Assembly: GCF_002362315.1 (NCBI RefSeq)
Contig: NZ_MTZV01000002.1
Span: forward strand, 558,001-622,000
Reading direction: 5' to 3'
DNA from: Paraburkholderia acidicola
GTDB lineage: Bacteria; Pseudomonadota; Gammaproteobacteria; Burkholderiales; Burkholderiaceae
Length of the DNA stretch: 64,000 nucleotides
Under the pieces are notes generated by a model. The model did not search any database and was not told the DNA's origin. It saw nothing but the letters and a program-made list of their open reading frames with translations. Below are positions 9,730 to 17,853 of the stretch, in pieces (position 1 is the stretch's first letter; the number at the start of each line of letters is the position of its first letter). Position numbers and translations under genes: made by a program.

Positions 9730-11154
9730 TCAGAAAAACAGCCAGCCAGTGACGAGAAACACCGGAATCAGTATCGCCCCTGACCACGCAAGATAGCCGA
9801 AAAAACCCGGCATCCGCACACCGCGCGATTCGGCAATCGCCTTCACCATGAAGTTCGGCGCATTGCCGATATAGCTGTTCGCGCCCATAAACACCGCGCC
9901 CGCGGAGATCGCGGCGAGCGTCGTGGCGCCGGTAGTCATCAGCGTCTGCGCATCGCCGCCCGCGAGGTTGAAGAACACCAGGTAGGTCGGCGCGTTGTCG
10001 AGAAACGACGACAGGATACCCGTCGCCCAGAAATACATCGCGTCGCGCGGCGTGCCGGACACGTCGTTGACGAGATGGACGATGCCGGCGAATGCGCCCG
10101 CCTCGCCGGCGCGCAGGATCGTGATCACCGGCGCGATCGTCACGAAGATCGCGGCGAACAGCTTTGCGACCTCTTCGATCGGCGCCCAGTTGAAGTCGTT
10201 GCCGGCGCGCGCCGCGCGCGGCGTCACGGCGAGCGAGACCAGCGTGACGACGATCAGCGCCACATCGCGCAGCGCGTTTTGCAACGCGACGTGCGTGCCG
10301 AATACATCGAACTCGACACCGGGCTTCCACAGGCCGCTCATCAGCACGAGCGCGATCACCGCGACGAGCAACGCGAAGTTGATCTTGCCGTCGATGGCGA
10401 GTTTCGGCGAATCGGGCGTCGGATCGAGTGTGGCCGGACGTTGCTCCTCGCGGCGATGGAAATAGTATGAATCGATCGCGTAGAACACGGCGAGCAGCAC
10501 GACGCAGACAAAGAGCATCGGCAGTGCAAGGTGCTGCGTGGTCCAGAAGAAACCCACGCCATTCAGAAAACCGAGGAACAACGGCGGATCGCCAAGCGGC
10601 GACAACGAGCCACCTGCATTCGCCACCAGAAAGATAAAGAACACGACGACATGTACGACATGTTTGCGATTGTCGTTCGCGCGCAGGAGCGGGCGGATCA
10701 GCAGCATGGCGGCACCGGTCGTCCCCATAATGCTCGCGAGCACGGTGCCGAGCACGAGGATCGTCGTATTCAGCCGCGGCGTGCCGCGCAGGTTGCCACG
10801 CACGCAAATGCCGCCAGCCACGGTGTACAGCGCGGTAAGCAACACGATGAACGGTACGTATTCCTCGAGCAACGCGTGTATCAGTGAGCCAAATGCCGTG
10901 TGCGTACCGAATGCAAAAGCGAACGGCACGAGGAACACCACTGCCCACGCCGCCGATACCTTGCCGAAGTGGTGATGCCAGAACGCCGGCGCAACGAGCG
11001 GAAAGATCGCGATCGACAGCAGCATGCCGGCGAACGGCGCGCCCCACCACGCGGACAGCGCCGCGCCATCGAGCGTCGCAGCGTCGGCCAGTTGCGGCCA
11101 CCCCGCGCATGCGGCAGCGAACGCGAGGCATGCCAGGACGGCATGTCGTTTCAT
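9730..11154 (-). CDS. nhaD: Sodium:proton antiporter, NhaD type
   Basis: NhaD exchanges cytoplasmic Na+ (or Li+) for protons and belongs to the ion transporter superfamily. The 474-residue protein starts at the ATG at 11154, which gives a signal-like first segment (MKRHAVLACLAF to ADAA), followed by about a dozen hydrophobic helices. Typical intramembrane motifs are NAGGSLSPLGDPPLFLGFL, FLDNAPTYL and GANSYIGNAPN; polar residues in such paired re-entrant segments bind the ion. It lies 85 nt downstream of the LutC-like gene on the same strand and may share its transcript. Confidence 0.9.
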   Translation of the reverse strand: MKRHAVLACLAFAAACAGWPQLADAATLDGAALSAWWGAPFAGMLLSIAIFPLVAPAFWHHHFGKVSAAWAVVFLVPFAFAFGTHTAFGSLIHALLEEYVPFIVLLTALYTVAGGICVRGNLRGTPRLNTTILVLGTVLASIMGTTGAAMLLIRPLLRANDNRKHVVHVVVFFIFLVANAGGSLSPLGDPPLFLGFLNGVGFFWTTQHLALPMLFVCVVLLAVFYAIDSYYFHRREEQRPATLDPTPDSPKLAIDGKINFALLVAVIALVLMSGLWKPGVEFDVFGTHVALQNALRDVALIVVTLVSLAVTPRAARAGNDFNWAPIEEVAKLFAAIFVTIAPVITILRAGEAGAFAGIVHLVNDVSGTPRDAMYFWATGILSSFLDNAPTYLVFFNLAGGDAQTLMTTGATTLAAISAGAVFMGANSYIGNAPNFMVKAIAESRGVRMPGFFGYLAWSGAILIPVFLVTGWLFF

Positions 11155-11239
11155 AGGTACATCCTGTCGGGTTGAAAGATCGCTCGCAGCACGTGACGAC
11201 CGGCTACGGCGAAGAAACTGAAGAAGCTGAAAACTCGGC

Positions 11240-11902
11240 TCACGCGCCGCGCACGACGATCGCATGGACGCGATACGGACCATGCGCACCGAGCACGATG
11301 GTCTGCTCGATATCGCCAGTACGCGACGGGCCCGAGACGAAATTGACCGCGCGCGGTAGTTCGCCGCGTTCGCTGCGAATCAGACCGAACGCATCCTCGT
11401 GTCCCGCCACGATGCGCGAAGCCGGCACGATCGCGACGTGCGTCTCGGGCAGTAGTCCCGCGGATGCATAGGTTTGCGGTCCCGACAACAACACCAGCGT
11501 GCCGGTCTCCGCCGTCGCGCAGAAACAACCGGTGATGCCGACCTTGTCGGCATCCTGCGGTTTGCGAAATTCAACCTCGATGCCCGCGCCGGCCCATGCG
11601 AGGTCTTGCAGTGTCTGCCATGCAATGGCCTTCACCGGCAGGTCGTGCGCGACGAGATAACGTTGTACGGCGGCGGGCACATCGCTCAGGGTGTCGACGG
11701 TATCGACCGTGGTCGCCATCTTGCGTGCTTCAACGATGAAGCGCTCGATCAGGTCACCGGGCAACTCCGGACGCGGGCCTTCGGGATGACGCGCCAGATA
11801 GTCGTCGGCCGCTTCGCGTTCGACATCGGACGGCTCGCCATCGCGCCCCTGCGCCGCGCGGATGCGCGCGAGGATATTACGGCGGGCAGTCGATGTGTCC
11901 AT
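11240..11902 (-). CDS. lutC: LutC/YkgG-type LUD-domain protein
   Basis: A 220-residue protein of the LUD family (DUF162), which includes LutC, the third component of the LutABC L-lactate oxidation complex. Visible hallmarks are the central CFCATAETGTLVL and the C-terminal VSGPSRTGDIEQTIVLGAHGP, the family's ligand-binding end. No lutA (CCG-domain) or lutB (ferredoxin plus LUD) gene lies next to it in this window. It sits alone between pncB and nhaD, so a lactate role here is inference. The partners may be elsewhere, or the protein may have another role. Confidence 0.85.
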   Translation of the reverse strand: MDTSTARRNILARIRAAQGRDGEPSDVEREAADDYLARHPEGPRPELPGDLIERFIVEARKMATTVDTVDTLSDVPAAVQRYLVAHDLPVKAIAWQTLQDLAWAGAGIEVEFRKPQDADKVGITGCFCATAETGTLVLLSGPQTYASAGLLPETHVAIVPASRIVAGHEDAFGLIRSERGELPRAVNFVSGPSRTGDIEQTIVLGAHGPYRVHAIVVRGA

Positions 11903-11991
11903 GGGCGAGTCCTGGTTCGATAGCGGTATAACGGGGTTCCGTCACGCGGAAATTATACCGGCGGCACGTTGCGCAAATGGCGAATCGCCCG

Positions 11992-13188
11992 CTATTGCTC
12001 CGCTTCTTCGGTCGGCGCTGCAATGCCGAACACCTGACGCAGATACGCGAGATACGCCTTGTCGTCGCACATGTTCTTACCCGGCGAATCGGACAGCTTC
12101 GCAACCGGCTGGCCATTGCAGCGAACCATCTTGATGACGATCTGCAGCGGGTTATAGCCGAGGTCGTTGGTGAGGTTGGTACCGACGCCGAACGCGAGCT
12201 TGCAGCGATTGCGGAAACGCTCGTAGAGCTGCAGAACCTTCGGGATATCGAGCGCGTCGGAGAACACCAGCACCTTCGTGCGCGGGTCGCAGCGGTTGTC
12301 CTCGTAGTGCTTGAGCAATCGCTCGCCCCAGTCGAACGGATCGCCGGAGTCGTGGCGCGCGCCATCGAAGAGCTTGCAGAAATACATATCGAAGTCGCGC
12401 AGAAACGCCTGCATCCCGTACACGTCGGACAGCGCGATGCCGAGGTCGCCGCGGTACTCTTTCGCCCACATTTCGAAGCCGTAGATCTGCGAATCGCGCA
12501 ACCGCGGACCGAGCGCCTGACAAGCCTGCAGATACTCGTGCGCCATCGTGCCGAGTGGCGTGAGGCCGTGCTTCATCGCATAGAACACGTTACTGGTGCC
12601 GGCAAACTGCTCACCGAGCCCCTCTTTCAGCGTGAGCGCCACCTCTTCGTGCCACTGCTTCGAGAAGCGCCGGCGCGTGCCGTAGTCGGCGATCTTGCAA
12701 TCGGCGAATTCGGGCCGCGCGCCGAGCAGCTTGATCTTCTCGCGCAGACGTTCGCGGCCTTCGCTGTAATCGGGATGCTGCTGCGTGTTGCGGAAGTAGA
12801 CCTCGTTGACGATCGCGAGCACCGGGATCTCGAAGAGGATCGTGTGCAGCCACGGACCCTTGATCTCGATGTCGATCTCGCCGTTGTTCTTCGGCGACGG
12901 CGTGATCGAGATGTACTTTTCGTTCAGGTGAAAGAGTGCGAGGAATTCGACGAAATCGCCCTTGATAAAACGCATCCGGCGCAGATAGTCGAGTTCGTCG
13001 TCGGTAAAGCGCAGTTCGCAGAGCTTGCGCACTTCTTCACGGATCTCGGCGACATACGGCACGAGATCGACGTTCTTCGTGCGGCAACGGAACCGGTATT
13101 CGACGCTGGCGGCCGGGAAACGATGCAGGACGACCTGCATCATCGTGAACTTGTAGAGATCGGTATCGAGCAGCGAGGTAATGATCAT
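11992..13188 (-). CDS. pncB: Nicotinate phosphoribosyltransferase
   Basis: PncB joins nicotinate and PRPP, with ATP, to form nicotinate mononucleotide in NAD salvage. The protein shows the N-terminal [14 protein letters not shown] motif, the YEFRFRC-like segment (VEYRFRCRT), GTMAHEYLQ with the family's catalytic-region His, and [19 protein letters not shown] in the PRPP-binding part. A GTG nine bases upstream could add three residues; I preferred the ATG at 13188 ([10 protein letters not shown]). Length (398) fits the family. It faces away from fdxA across a 275-nt gap. Confidence 0.95.
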   Translation of the reverse strand: MIITSLLDTDLYKFTMMQVVLHRFPAASVEYRFRCRTKNVDLVPYVAEIREEVRKLCELRFTDDELDYLRRMRFIKGDFVEFLALFHLNEKYISITPSPKNNGEIDIEIKGPWLHTILFEIPVLAIVNEVYFRNTQQHPDYSEGRERLREKIKLLGARPEFADCKIADYGTRRRFSKQWHEEVALTLKEGLGEQFAGTSNVFYAMKHGLTPLGTMAHEYLQACQALGPRLRDSQIYGFEMWAKEYRGDLGIALSDVYGMQAFLRDFDMYFCKLFDGARHDSGDPFDWGERLLKHYEDNRCDPRTKVLVFSDALDIPKVLQLYERFRNRCKLAFGVGTNLTNDLGYNPLQIVIKMVRCNGQPVAKLSDSPGKNMCDDKAYLAYLRQVFGIAAPTEEAEQ

Positions 13189-13395
13189 GGTGTGCACACC
13201 GGTCGGCTGATGCCGGCAGTCCTTGAAGAGACCTGTTTGTTGCGGCCCGCCTCTCGCGCGCCAATCGCCCCATGTTACCCGAATGCGGCTGCGCGGACGG
13301 TGTAGCCGCCGGGTGCCCGGCTGCCGCCCATAAACTAATCACCAATCGGTATAAAACCCCCGCGCCAATGCGTGATACGGGATTTCGGGTTACGT

Positions 13396-13401
13396 TACAA
13401 T
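13396..13401 (+). promoter_or_regulatory. Probable -10 box of fdxA
   Basis: TACAAT lies 62 nt before the fdxA start. A weak -35 candidate (GTGATA) sits 18 nt upstream. Based on pattern only. Confidence 0.4.
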
Positions 13402-13463
13402 AGCGCCTTTGGCATTTCGCCCCCCGTTTTGCCGCCCCGATATTGCAAGCAGGAGTTGCCTGA

Positions 13464-13787
13464 ATGACCCACGTTGTGACCGAAAGCTGCATTAAATGCC
13501 GCTATACCGACTGCGTCGACGTGTGCCCGGTGGACTGCTTTCGCGAAGGTCCCAACTTTCTCGCGATCGATCCCGACGAGTGCATCGACTGTGCCGTGTG
13601 CGTCGCCGAATGTCCGGTGAACGCGATCTACGCGGAAGAAGACGTACCTGGCGACCAGCAGGACTTCACCGCACTGAACGCGGAACTCGCGAAGGGCTGG
13701 CCCAGCATCACGAAGACCAAGTTGCCGCTGCCCGAAGCCGACGAATTCAAGGATGTGAAGGACAAGCTGGCGCTTCTCGAGCGCTGA
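13464..13787 (+). CDS. fdxA: 7Fe ferredoxin FdxA
   Basis: A 107-residue low-potential ferredoxin carrying one 3Fe-4S and one 4Fe-4S cluster, a general electron carrier. The N-terminal half holds the Cys set [17 protein letters not shown] and then [16 protein letters not shown]. The spacing in the first group leaves one position for the 3Fe cluster, as in Azotobacter FdI-type proteins. The C-terminal 40 residues form the usual helical cap. A TACAAT box at 13396-13401 gives a likely promoter and a 5' leader of about 55 nt. The stop is followed by the tRNA-Asn genes. Confidence 0.95.
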   Translation: MTHVVTESCIKCRYTDCVDVCPVDCFREGPNFLAIDPDECIDCAVCVAECPVNAIYAEEDVPGDQQDFTALNAELAKGWPSITKTKLPLPEADEFKDVKDKLALLER

Positions 13788-13899
13788 GCACCGCCTGCCC
13801 CGCGGGCACGGTAGCGCCGCGCGCCTGTGCCCCGGAATACCTTGGGTATTGACAGGTTCTGTAGCGCCCCCTACAATTTCGCTTCTTCGCTGTTGTTGT

Positions 13900-13975
13900 T
13901 CCCCGATAGCTCAGTTGGTAGAGCGCCGGACTGTTAATCCGTAGGTCCCTGGTTCGAGCCCAGGTCGGGGAGCCA
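13900..13975 (+). tRNA. tRNA-Asn(GTT), first copy
   Basis: A 76-nt tRNA including the encoded CCA. The acceptor stem pairs TCCCCGA with TCGGGGA, the discriminator is G, the D-arm is GCTC...GAGC, the anticodon loop CTGTTAA carries GTT, and the T-loop is GGTTCGAGCC. An intrinsic terminator follows 12 nt later. Confidence 0.97.
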
Positions 13976-13987
13976 AGCATTGCAAAG

Positions 13988-14013
13988 GCCCGTTAATCAG
14001 AACGGGCTTTTTT
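13988..14013 (+). terminator. Terminator after first tRNA-Asn
   Basis: GCCCGTT pairs with AACGGGC around a 6-nt loop, followed by six Ts. Confidence 0.85.
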
Positions 14014-14044
14014 GTGTCTATGTCGTGAACCGTTGTATTGCTGT

Positions 14045-14120
14045 TCCTCGATAGCTCAGTTGGTAGAGCGCCGGACTGTTAATCCGTAGGTCCCTGGTTC
14101 GAGCCCAGGTCGAGGAGCCA
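14045..14120 (+). tRNA. tRNA-Asn(GTT), second copy
   Basis: Identical to the first copy except for a compensated change in the acceptor stem: TCCTCGA pairs with TCGAGGA, so the 4:69 pair is T-A rather than C-G. CCA is encoded. It has its own terminator. Confidence 0.97.
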
Positions 14121-14131
14121 AGATTCTGAAA

Positions 14132-14160
14132 GCCCGCTAGTCATAGCGGGCTTTATTTTT
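14132..14160 (+). terminator. Terminator after second tRNA-Asn
   Basis: GCCCGCTA pairs with TAGCGGGC around GTCA, followed by a T-rich tail. Confidence 0.85.
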
Positions 14161-14235
14161 GGTGGCTCGCGCGGATCGCCCGCCATACCGCTGGTATAGG
14201 ATGACGGCTTTCCCAACCCGCAAACCGCCTCCCCC

Positions 14236-14712
14236 ATGAAATCCATCCTCTCGATCATCCCGCTCGCGGCCTGCGCAGCGCTGCTGATGCCGTACGCCCA
14301 TGGCGAGGAAGTCGCGAGCGTCAACACCAACTTCCGCGTAACGGGCTCCGACCGCGTGGTCGTCGAGGCGTACGACGATCCGCTCGTCGGTGGCGTGACG
14401 TGCTATGTCTCGCGGGCGCGCACCGGTGGTATCAAGGGCTCGCTCGGCCTTGCCGAAGATCCGACCGAAGCGTCGATTGCCTGCCGCCAGATCGGTGCGA
14501 TCCATTTCAACGGGCCGCTCAAGCAGCAACAAGATGTGTTCACCGAACGCATGTCGTTCGTGTTCAAGACGTTGCACGTGGTGCGCGTCGTCGACGCGAA
14601 ACGCAATACGCTCGTCTATCTGACCTACAGCGACCGGATCGCGACCGGCAGTGCCAAGAACAGCGTAACCGCCGTCCCGCTGCCAGCAGGCACGGCGATC
14701 CCGACGAAGTAG
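14236..14712 (+). CDS. creA: CreA-family periplasmic protein
   Basis: A 158-residue protein of the CreA family, small exported proteins of unknown mechanism first named from the E. coli cre locus. The N-terminal signal peptide runs to about residue 23 (AHGEE). The mature part carries the conserved VVVEAYDDPLVGGVTCYVSRA and EDPTEASIACRQIG stretches, including the two family cysteines. It stands alone between the tRNA-Asn genes and an AraC-type regulator, not in a cre operon. Confidence 0.9.
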   Translation: MKSILSIIPLAACAALLMPYAHGEEVASVNTNFRVTGSDRVVVEAYDDPLVGGVTCYVSRARTGGIKGSLGLAEDPTEASIACRQIGAIHFNGPLKQQQDVFTERMSFVFKTLHVVRVVDAKRNTLVYLTYSDRIATGSAKNSVTAVPLPAGTAIPTK

Positions 14713-14798
14713 GCCCTGCCCGGCTGCCATGCGGCCACACGGCCACGCAGCCGCGCTAAAACCCGCGCTAAACTGGCAGGCCAAGCCGGATTGCCATC

Positions 14799-15629
14799 AT
14801 GACCGTCACCCGTTTCCGCGATTCCGCCCGCTACTGGCGCACGCCGCTTCTGCCCGGCGCGGACCTCGTCACCGCCGAGTATTGCGATCATGCGTTCACG
14901 CCGCACTGGCATGACGCCTACACGATCCCGGTGATCGAGGCCGGCGCGGAGGGTTACGACTATCGCGGCACGCACTATGTCGCCGAGGCCGGCAGCGTGC
15001 CGGTCATCAATCCCGGCGAACTGCACACCGGCGCGCGTGCGGTCGAGGCCGGCTGGCGTTATCGCGTGATGTACGTGCCGGTCGATTTCATCCACGATCT
15101 GGCCACCGACATTGCCGGACGCGCGCAACCGCTACCGTGGTTCGAGCCCGGCGTAATCCGCGACCCGCATCTCGCCGACCGGTTGCGCCGCGCCCATCAT
15201 CTGCTCGAAGAAAACGCGGCCGATCCGCTCGCCGCCGAGGCCGCATTGCTCGACGCACTGTCGATGCTGCTCGTGCGCTACGGACGCACGCGACCCGTCG
15301 CGCAATCGGCCGGTTCCGATGACCGCCGCGTCGCCGCGATGAAAGACTGCCTCACCGGCGACCTCACCGCTGCGCTGACACTCGCGCAACTTGCCGAGGC
15401 CGTGAGCCTGTCGCCGTTTCATGCCGCGCGTCTTTTTGCACAGACCACGGGTCTGCCGCCACACGCGTGGCGCAATCAGGTTCGCCTGCAACGCTCGCTC
15501 GCGCCGTTGCGGGCAGGCACCTCGGTCGCCGATGTCGCGGCGGCCAGCGGCTTCACCGATCAAAGCCATTTCACGCGGCATTTCCGACGCATGTTCGGCG
15601 TGCCACCCGGACGCTGGCAAGGCGTCTGA
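14799..15629 (+). CDS. AraC-family transcriptional regulator, likely controls azlCD
   Basis: A 276-residue regulator. The N-terminal cupin-like effector domain (about residues 1-150) has the family phrases HWHDAYTIPVIEAG and VPVINPGELHTG. The C-terminal tandem helix-turn-helix domain contains LAEAVSLSPFHAARLFAQTTG and ends with the diagnostic DQSHFTRHFRRMFGVPPG. It lies directly upstream of azlCD on the same strand, and regulators of this type often accompany AzlCD exporters. The 169-nt gap to azlC contains three tandem 9-bp repeats that could be its operator. The effector is unknown, though branched-chain amino acids are plausible. Confidence 0.9.
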   Translation: MTVTRFRDSARYWRTPLLPGADLVTAEYCDHAFTPHWHDAYTIPVIEAGAEGYDYRGTHYVAEAGSVPVINPGELHTGARAVEAGWRYRVMYVPVDFIHDLATDIAGRAQPLPWFEPGVIRDPHLADRLRRAHHLLEENAADPLAAEAALLDALSMLLVRYGRTRPVAQSAGSDDRRVAAMKDCLTGDLTAALTLAQLAEAVSLSPFHAARLFAQTTGLPPHAWRNQVRLQRSLAPLRAGTSVADVAAASGFTDQSHFTRHFRRMFGVPPGRWQGV

Positions 15630-15712
15630 AACAAATCCCCGTCTCAGGCCCTGCAGTCTTATCCCTGCGCTGCGACGCATCGACCGTCTTCAGCACACGG
15701 CGCACCTGCCGC

Positions 15713-15739
15713 CATACCGCTCATACCGCTCATACCGCA
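15713..15739 (+). repeat. Three tandem 9-bp repeats upstream of azlC
   Basis: CATACCGCT, CATACCGCT and CATACCGCA lie end to end, 60 nt before the azlC start and after the AraC-type regulator. They could be binding sites for that regulator, but a 9-bp period is shorter than a helical turn, so simple slippage is also possible. Confidence 0.5.
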
Positions 15740-15798
15740 AGAACGTACAAGCACACCCGTGTCCCGCGCCGTTATGCTCGCCAGGACAGGAGGAAAGA

Positions 15799-16536
15799 TT
15801 GACTCAATTGACTCAAACCACCCGCTTTCGCGCATTCACCGCCGGTACGCGCGATACCGTTCCGATGCTCGTCGGTGCTGCGCCGTTCGGTGTGATCTTC
15901 GGCACACTGGTCGCGTCCGGTCCATTGCATCTATGGCACGGGCAACTGATGTCGCTCGTCGTCTTCGCCGGTTCGGCGCAGTTCATCGCGCTCGGGCTGA
16001 TCGCCGGTCATGCGGGCTTCGCCGTGGTCTGGGCAACGACGCTAATCGTGAACCTGCGCCACATGTTGTATAGCGCCACGCTCGCCCCGCACGTCGCGCA
16101 TCTGCCGATGCACTGGCGCTGGACCCTCGGCGGCCTGCTCACCGACGAGGTCTTCGCCGTCGCCTGGGCGCACTACCGGCTGCATCCGCCGGGTTCGGTC
16201 GGCCCGTACTATTTCCTGGGCTCGGGTCTGTCGATGTATATCAACTGGCAGATCTGGACGCTCGCCGGCCTGCTGTTCGGCGCCGCGTTTCCGGGCTTGC
16301 AGTCGCTCGGCCTCGATTTCGCGATGGTCGCAACCTTCATCGCGATCGTCGTGCCGCAGCTCGTCGCGATCCGCTATGTCGCCGCTGCGGCAACGGCTGG
16401 CGCGCTGGCGTTCTTCTGGCAGGGATGGCCCTACAAGCTCGGCCTGCTCGGCGCGGTATTCGCCGGCGTCGTGGTCGGCGTGCTGCTGTCGCGTCGAGGC
16501 GCATTGAGCCAACACACCACCGAGGCAAGCCAATGA
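15799..16536 (+). CDS. azlC: AzlC-type branched-chain amino acid exporter, large subunit
   Basis: AzlC and AzlD form a two-component exporter for branched-chain amino acids in the inner membrane. This 245-residue protein has the AzlC hallmarks VPMLVGAAPFGVIFGTL, FAGSAQFIALGLI and VNLRHMLYSATL, and about seven transmembrane helices. No ATG fits. The best start is the TTG at 15799, preceded by a perfect AGGAGG (15788-15793) with a 5-nt spacer; the reading frame further upstream runs through non-coding sequence. Its stop overlaps the azlD start (ATGA). A TTG start probably tunes expression down. Confidence 0.9.
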   Translation: MTQLTQTTRFRAFTAGTRDTVPMLVGAAPFGVIFGTLVASGPLHLWHGQLMSLVVFAGSAQFIALGLIAGHAGFAVVWATTLIVNLRHMLYSATLAPHVAHLPMHWRWTLGGLLTDEVFAVAWAHYRLHPPGSVGPYYFLGSGLSMYINWQIWTLAGLLFGAAFPGLQSLGLDFAMVATFIAIVVPQLVAIRYVAAAATAGALAFFWQGWPYKLGLLGAVFAGVVVGVLLSRRGALSQHTTEASQ

Positions 16537-16856
16537 ACTACGTGATCCTGATTCTGGGCATGGCGCTGATCACCTGGCTCATCCGCGCGACGGTTTTCCT
16601 GCTCGGCGACCGGCTCGTTTTTCCCCCGCTCGTGCGCACCGCGCTGGGCTTCGTTCCGGTCACCGTGCTGACTGCGATCATCGTGCCGATGGCGGTCTCG
16701 CCGCACGGCACCGAGGCCGAATTGACGTGGCGCAATCCGCAGCTGGTCGGTGCGCTCGCGGCAATCGTGGTCAGTGCGCTCACGCGCCGCCCGCTACTGA
16801 CGATCGCCGTCGGCCTTGCCGTGTTCTTCCTGTGGCAAGGCGTGGTGCTTCGATAA
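16533..16856 (+). CDS. azlD: AzlD-type branched-chain amino acid exporter, small subunit
   Basis: A 107-residue membrane protein with about four helices, matching AzlD in length and pattern (WLIRATVFLLGD, then ALGFVPVTVLTAIIVP). The ATG at 16533 overlaps the azlC stop by 4 nt, so translation is coupled. It is the small partner of AzlC. The 219-nt gap after it, up to 17075, shows no gene or terminator I can support. Confidence 0.9.
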   Translation: MNYVILILGMALITWLIRATVFLLGDRLVFPPLVRTALGFVPVTVLTAIIVPMAVSPHGTEAELTWRNPQLVGALAAIVVSALTRRPLLTIAVGLAVFFLWQGVVLR

Positions 16857-17075
16857 CCGGCGGAGCAGGCACGTCTATCCCGCTCAAGTTTTCCGCCATC
16901 CCGCCGATATACCGTCGTAGTCCGCACACCGGACTCGCGTTCCCGAGCTCGTCTTCGAGACCCGCGCGGGAAGCAGGAAGTCACCGCGCCGGCATCGCTG
17001 CGCTTCGCTCCCGAGGAAAGGGCGGACCGCTGCTCCCCAGCGGTGTCGCGCGCGCACGACCACACGGGATAAGAC

Positions 17076-17834
17076 ATGGGTCAGATCATCCTTACACTCA
17101 AGGACGAAACCATCGCGTCGCTGCGCAAGGATTTCGAAGCATTTCTGCGCGTGTCGCTGAAGCTCGATCCACAGTTCGCAACGCCGTCGTTTGAAGATTT
17201 TTTACGGGCGAAGCTGCTCGATAACATGGTGCCGCTGACCGAACACGCCGTGCAGCGCATGCTCGCGGGCGGTCAGTACGCATGGGCCAAGCGCACGCTC
17301 GGCAAGGAGTTTCCGGACGTCGTCGCGATCCTGATGCGGCAGGCGACCGAATTCGGTTTCGGTTTTGCCGTGCGCACCGAATGGACTCCCGAAGAACTCG
17401 CGAAGCAGGCCCACAGCTGGGCGGCAGCCATCGTCGAGGAAGCGCAAGGCGACGCGTTGATGGTCGAGCCGCTCGCCACGCAGATCAAATCCGCCGCGCA
17501 GGATATCCAGACGCTCGAGGAAACCATGCAGACGCCCGCATGGCGACTGGCTGAATCGCTACGTCAGCGGGTGTATGAGGCGAAGGTCGCGTGTGAAGCA
17601 AGCGTGGGCAGCGCGGCCCGCGAGAAGCTCGGTGAACTGCGCGGACTGCTGCGTCTTGGCATCGCGCATGGCTCATTCCAGAAGCAGGAAGCGCAGCAGA
17701 TCATGGAGTATCTGCGGTTGCTGAAGCCGGAAATTTTCGTCGAGGAACCCTACGATATATTCGCGCGCCTCGCCGCGTGGTTGCGCAACTTCTTCACGCC
17801 GCCCCCCCTGCGCACGCAGCGACCGTCGCGCTGA
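17076..17834 (+). CDS. Conserved hypothetical protein, unrecognised
   Basis: A 252-residue soluble protein I cannot place in a family. It is predicted mostly alpha-helical, with amphipathic and charged helices throughout. It has no signal peptide or membrane segment, and a single Cys. The C-terminal 25 residues are rich in Pro, Arg and Phe. The first 60 residues (TLKDETIASLRKDFEAFLR...) look like a compact helical domain. It has its own start after a 219-nt gap and converges on the helicase gene, whose stop is 19 nt away. Codon use matches neighbouring genes, so it is very likely real. Function is unknown. Confidence 0.8.
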   Translation: MGQIILTLKDETIASLRKDFEAFLRVSLKLDPQFATPSFEDFLRAKLLDNMVPLTEHAVQRMLAGGQYAWAKRTLGKEFPDVVAILMRQATEFGFGFAVRTEWTPEELAKQAHSWAAAIVEEAQGDALMVEPLATQIKSAAQDIQTLEETMQTPAWRLAESLRQRVYEAKVACEASVGSAAREKLGELRGLLRLGIAHGSFQKQEAQQIMEYLRLLKPEIFVEEPYDIFARLAAWLRNFFTPPPLRTQRPSR

Positions 17835-17853
17835 ACGCGCCAGCGACGCCGCC

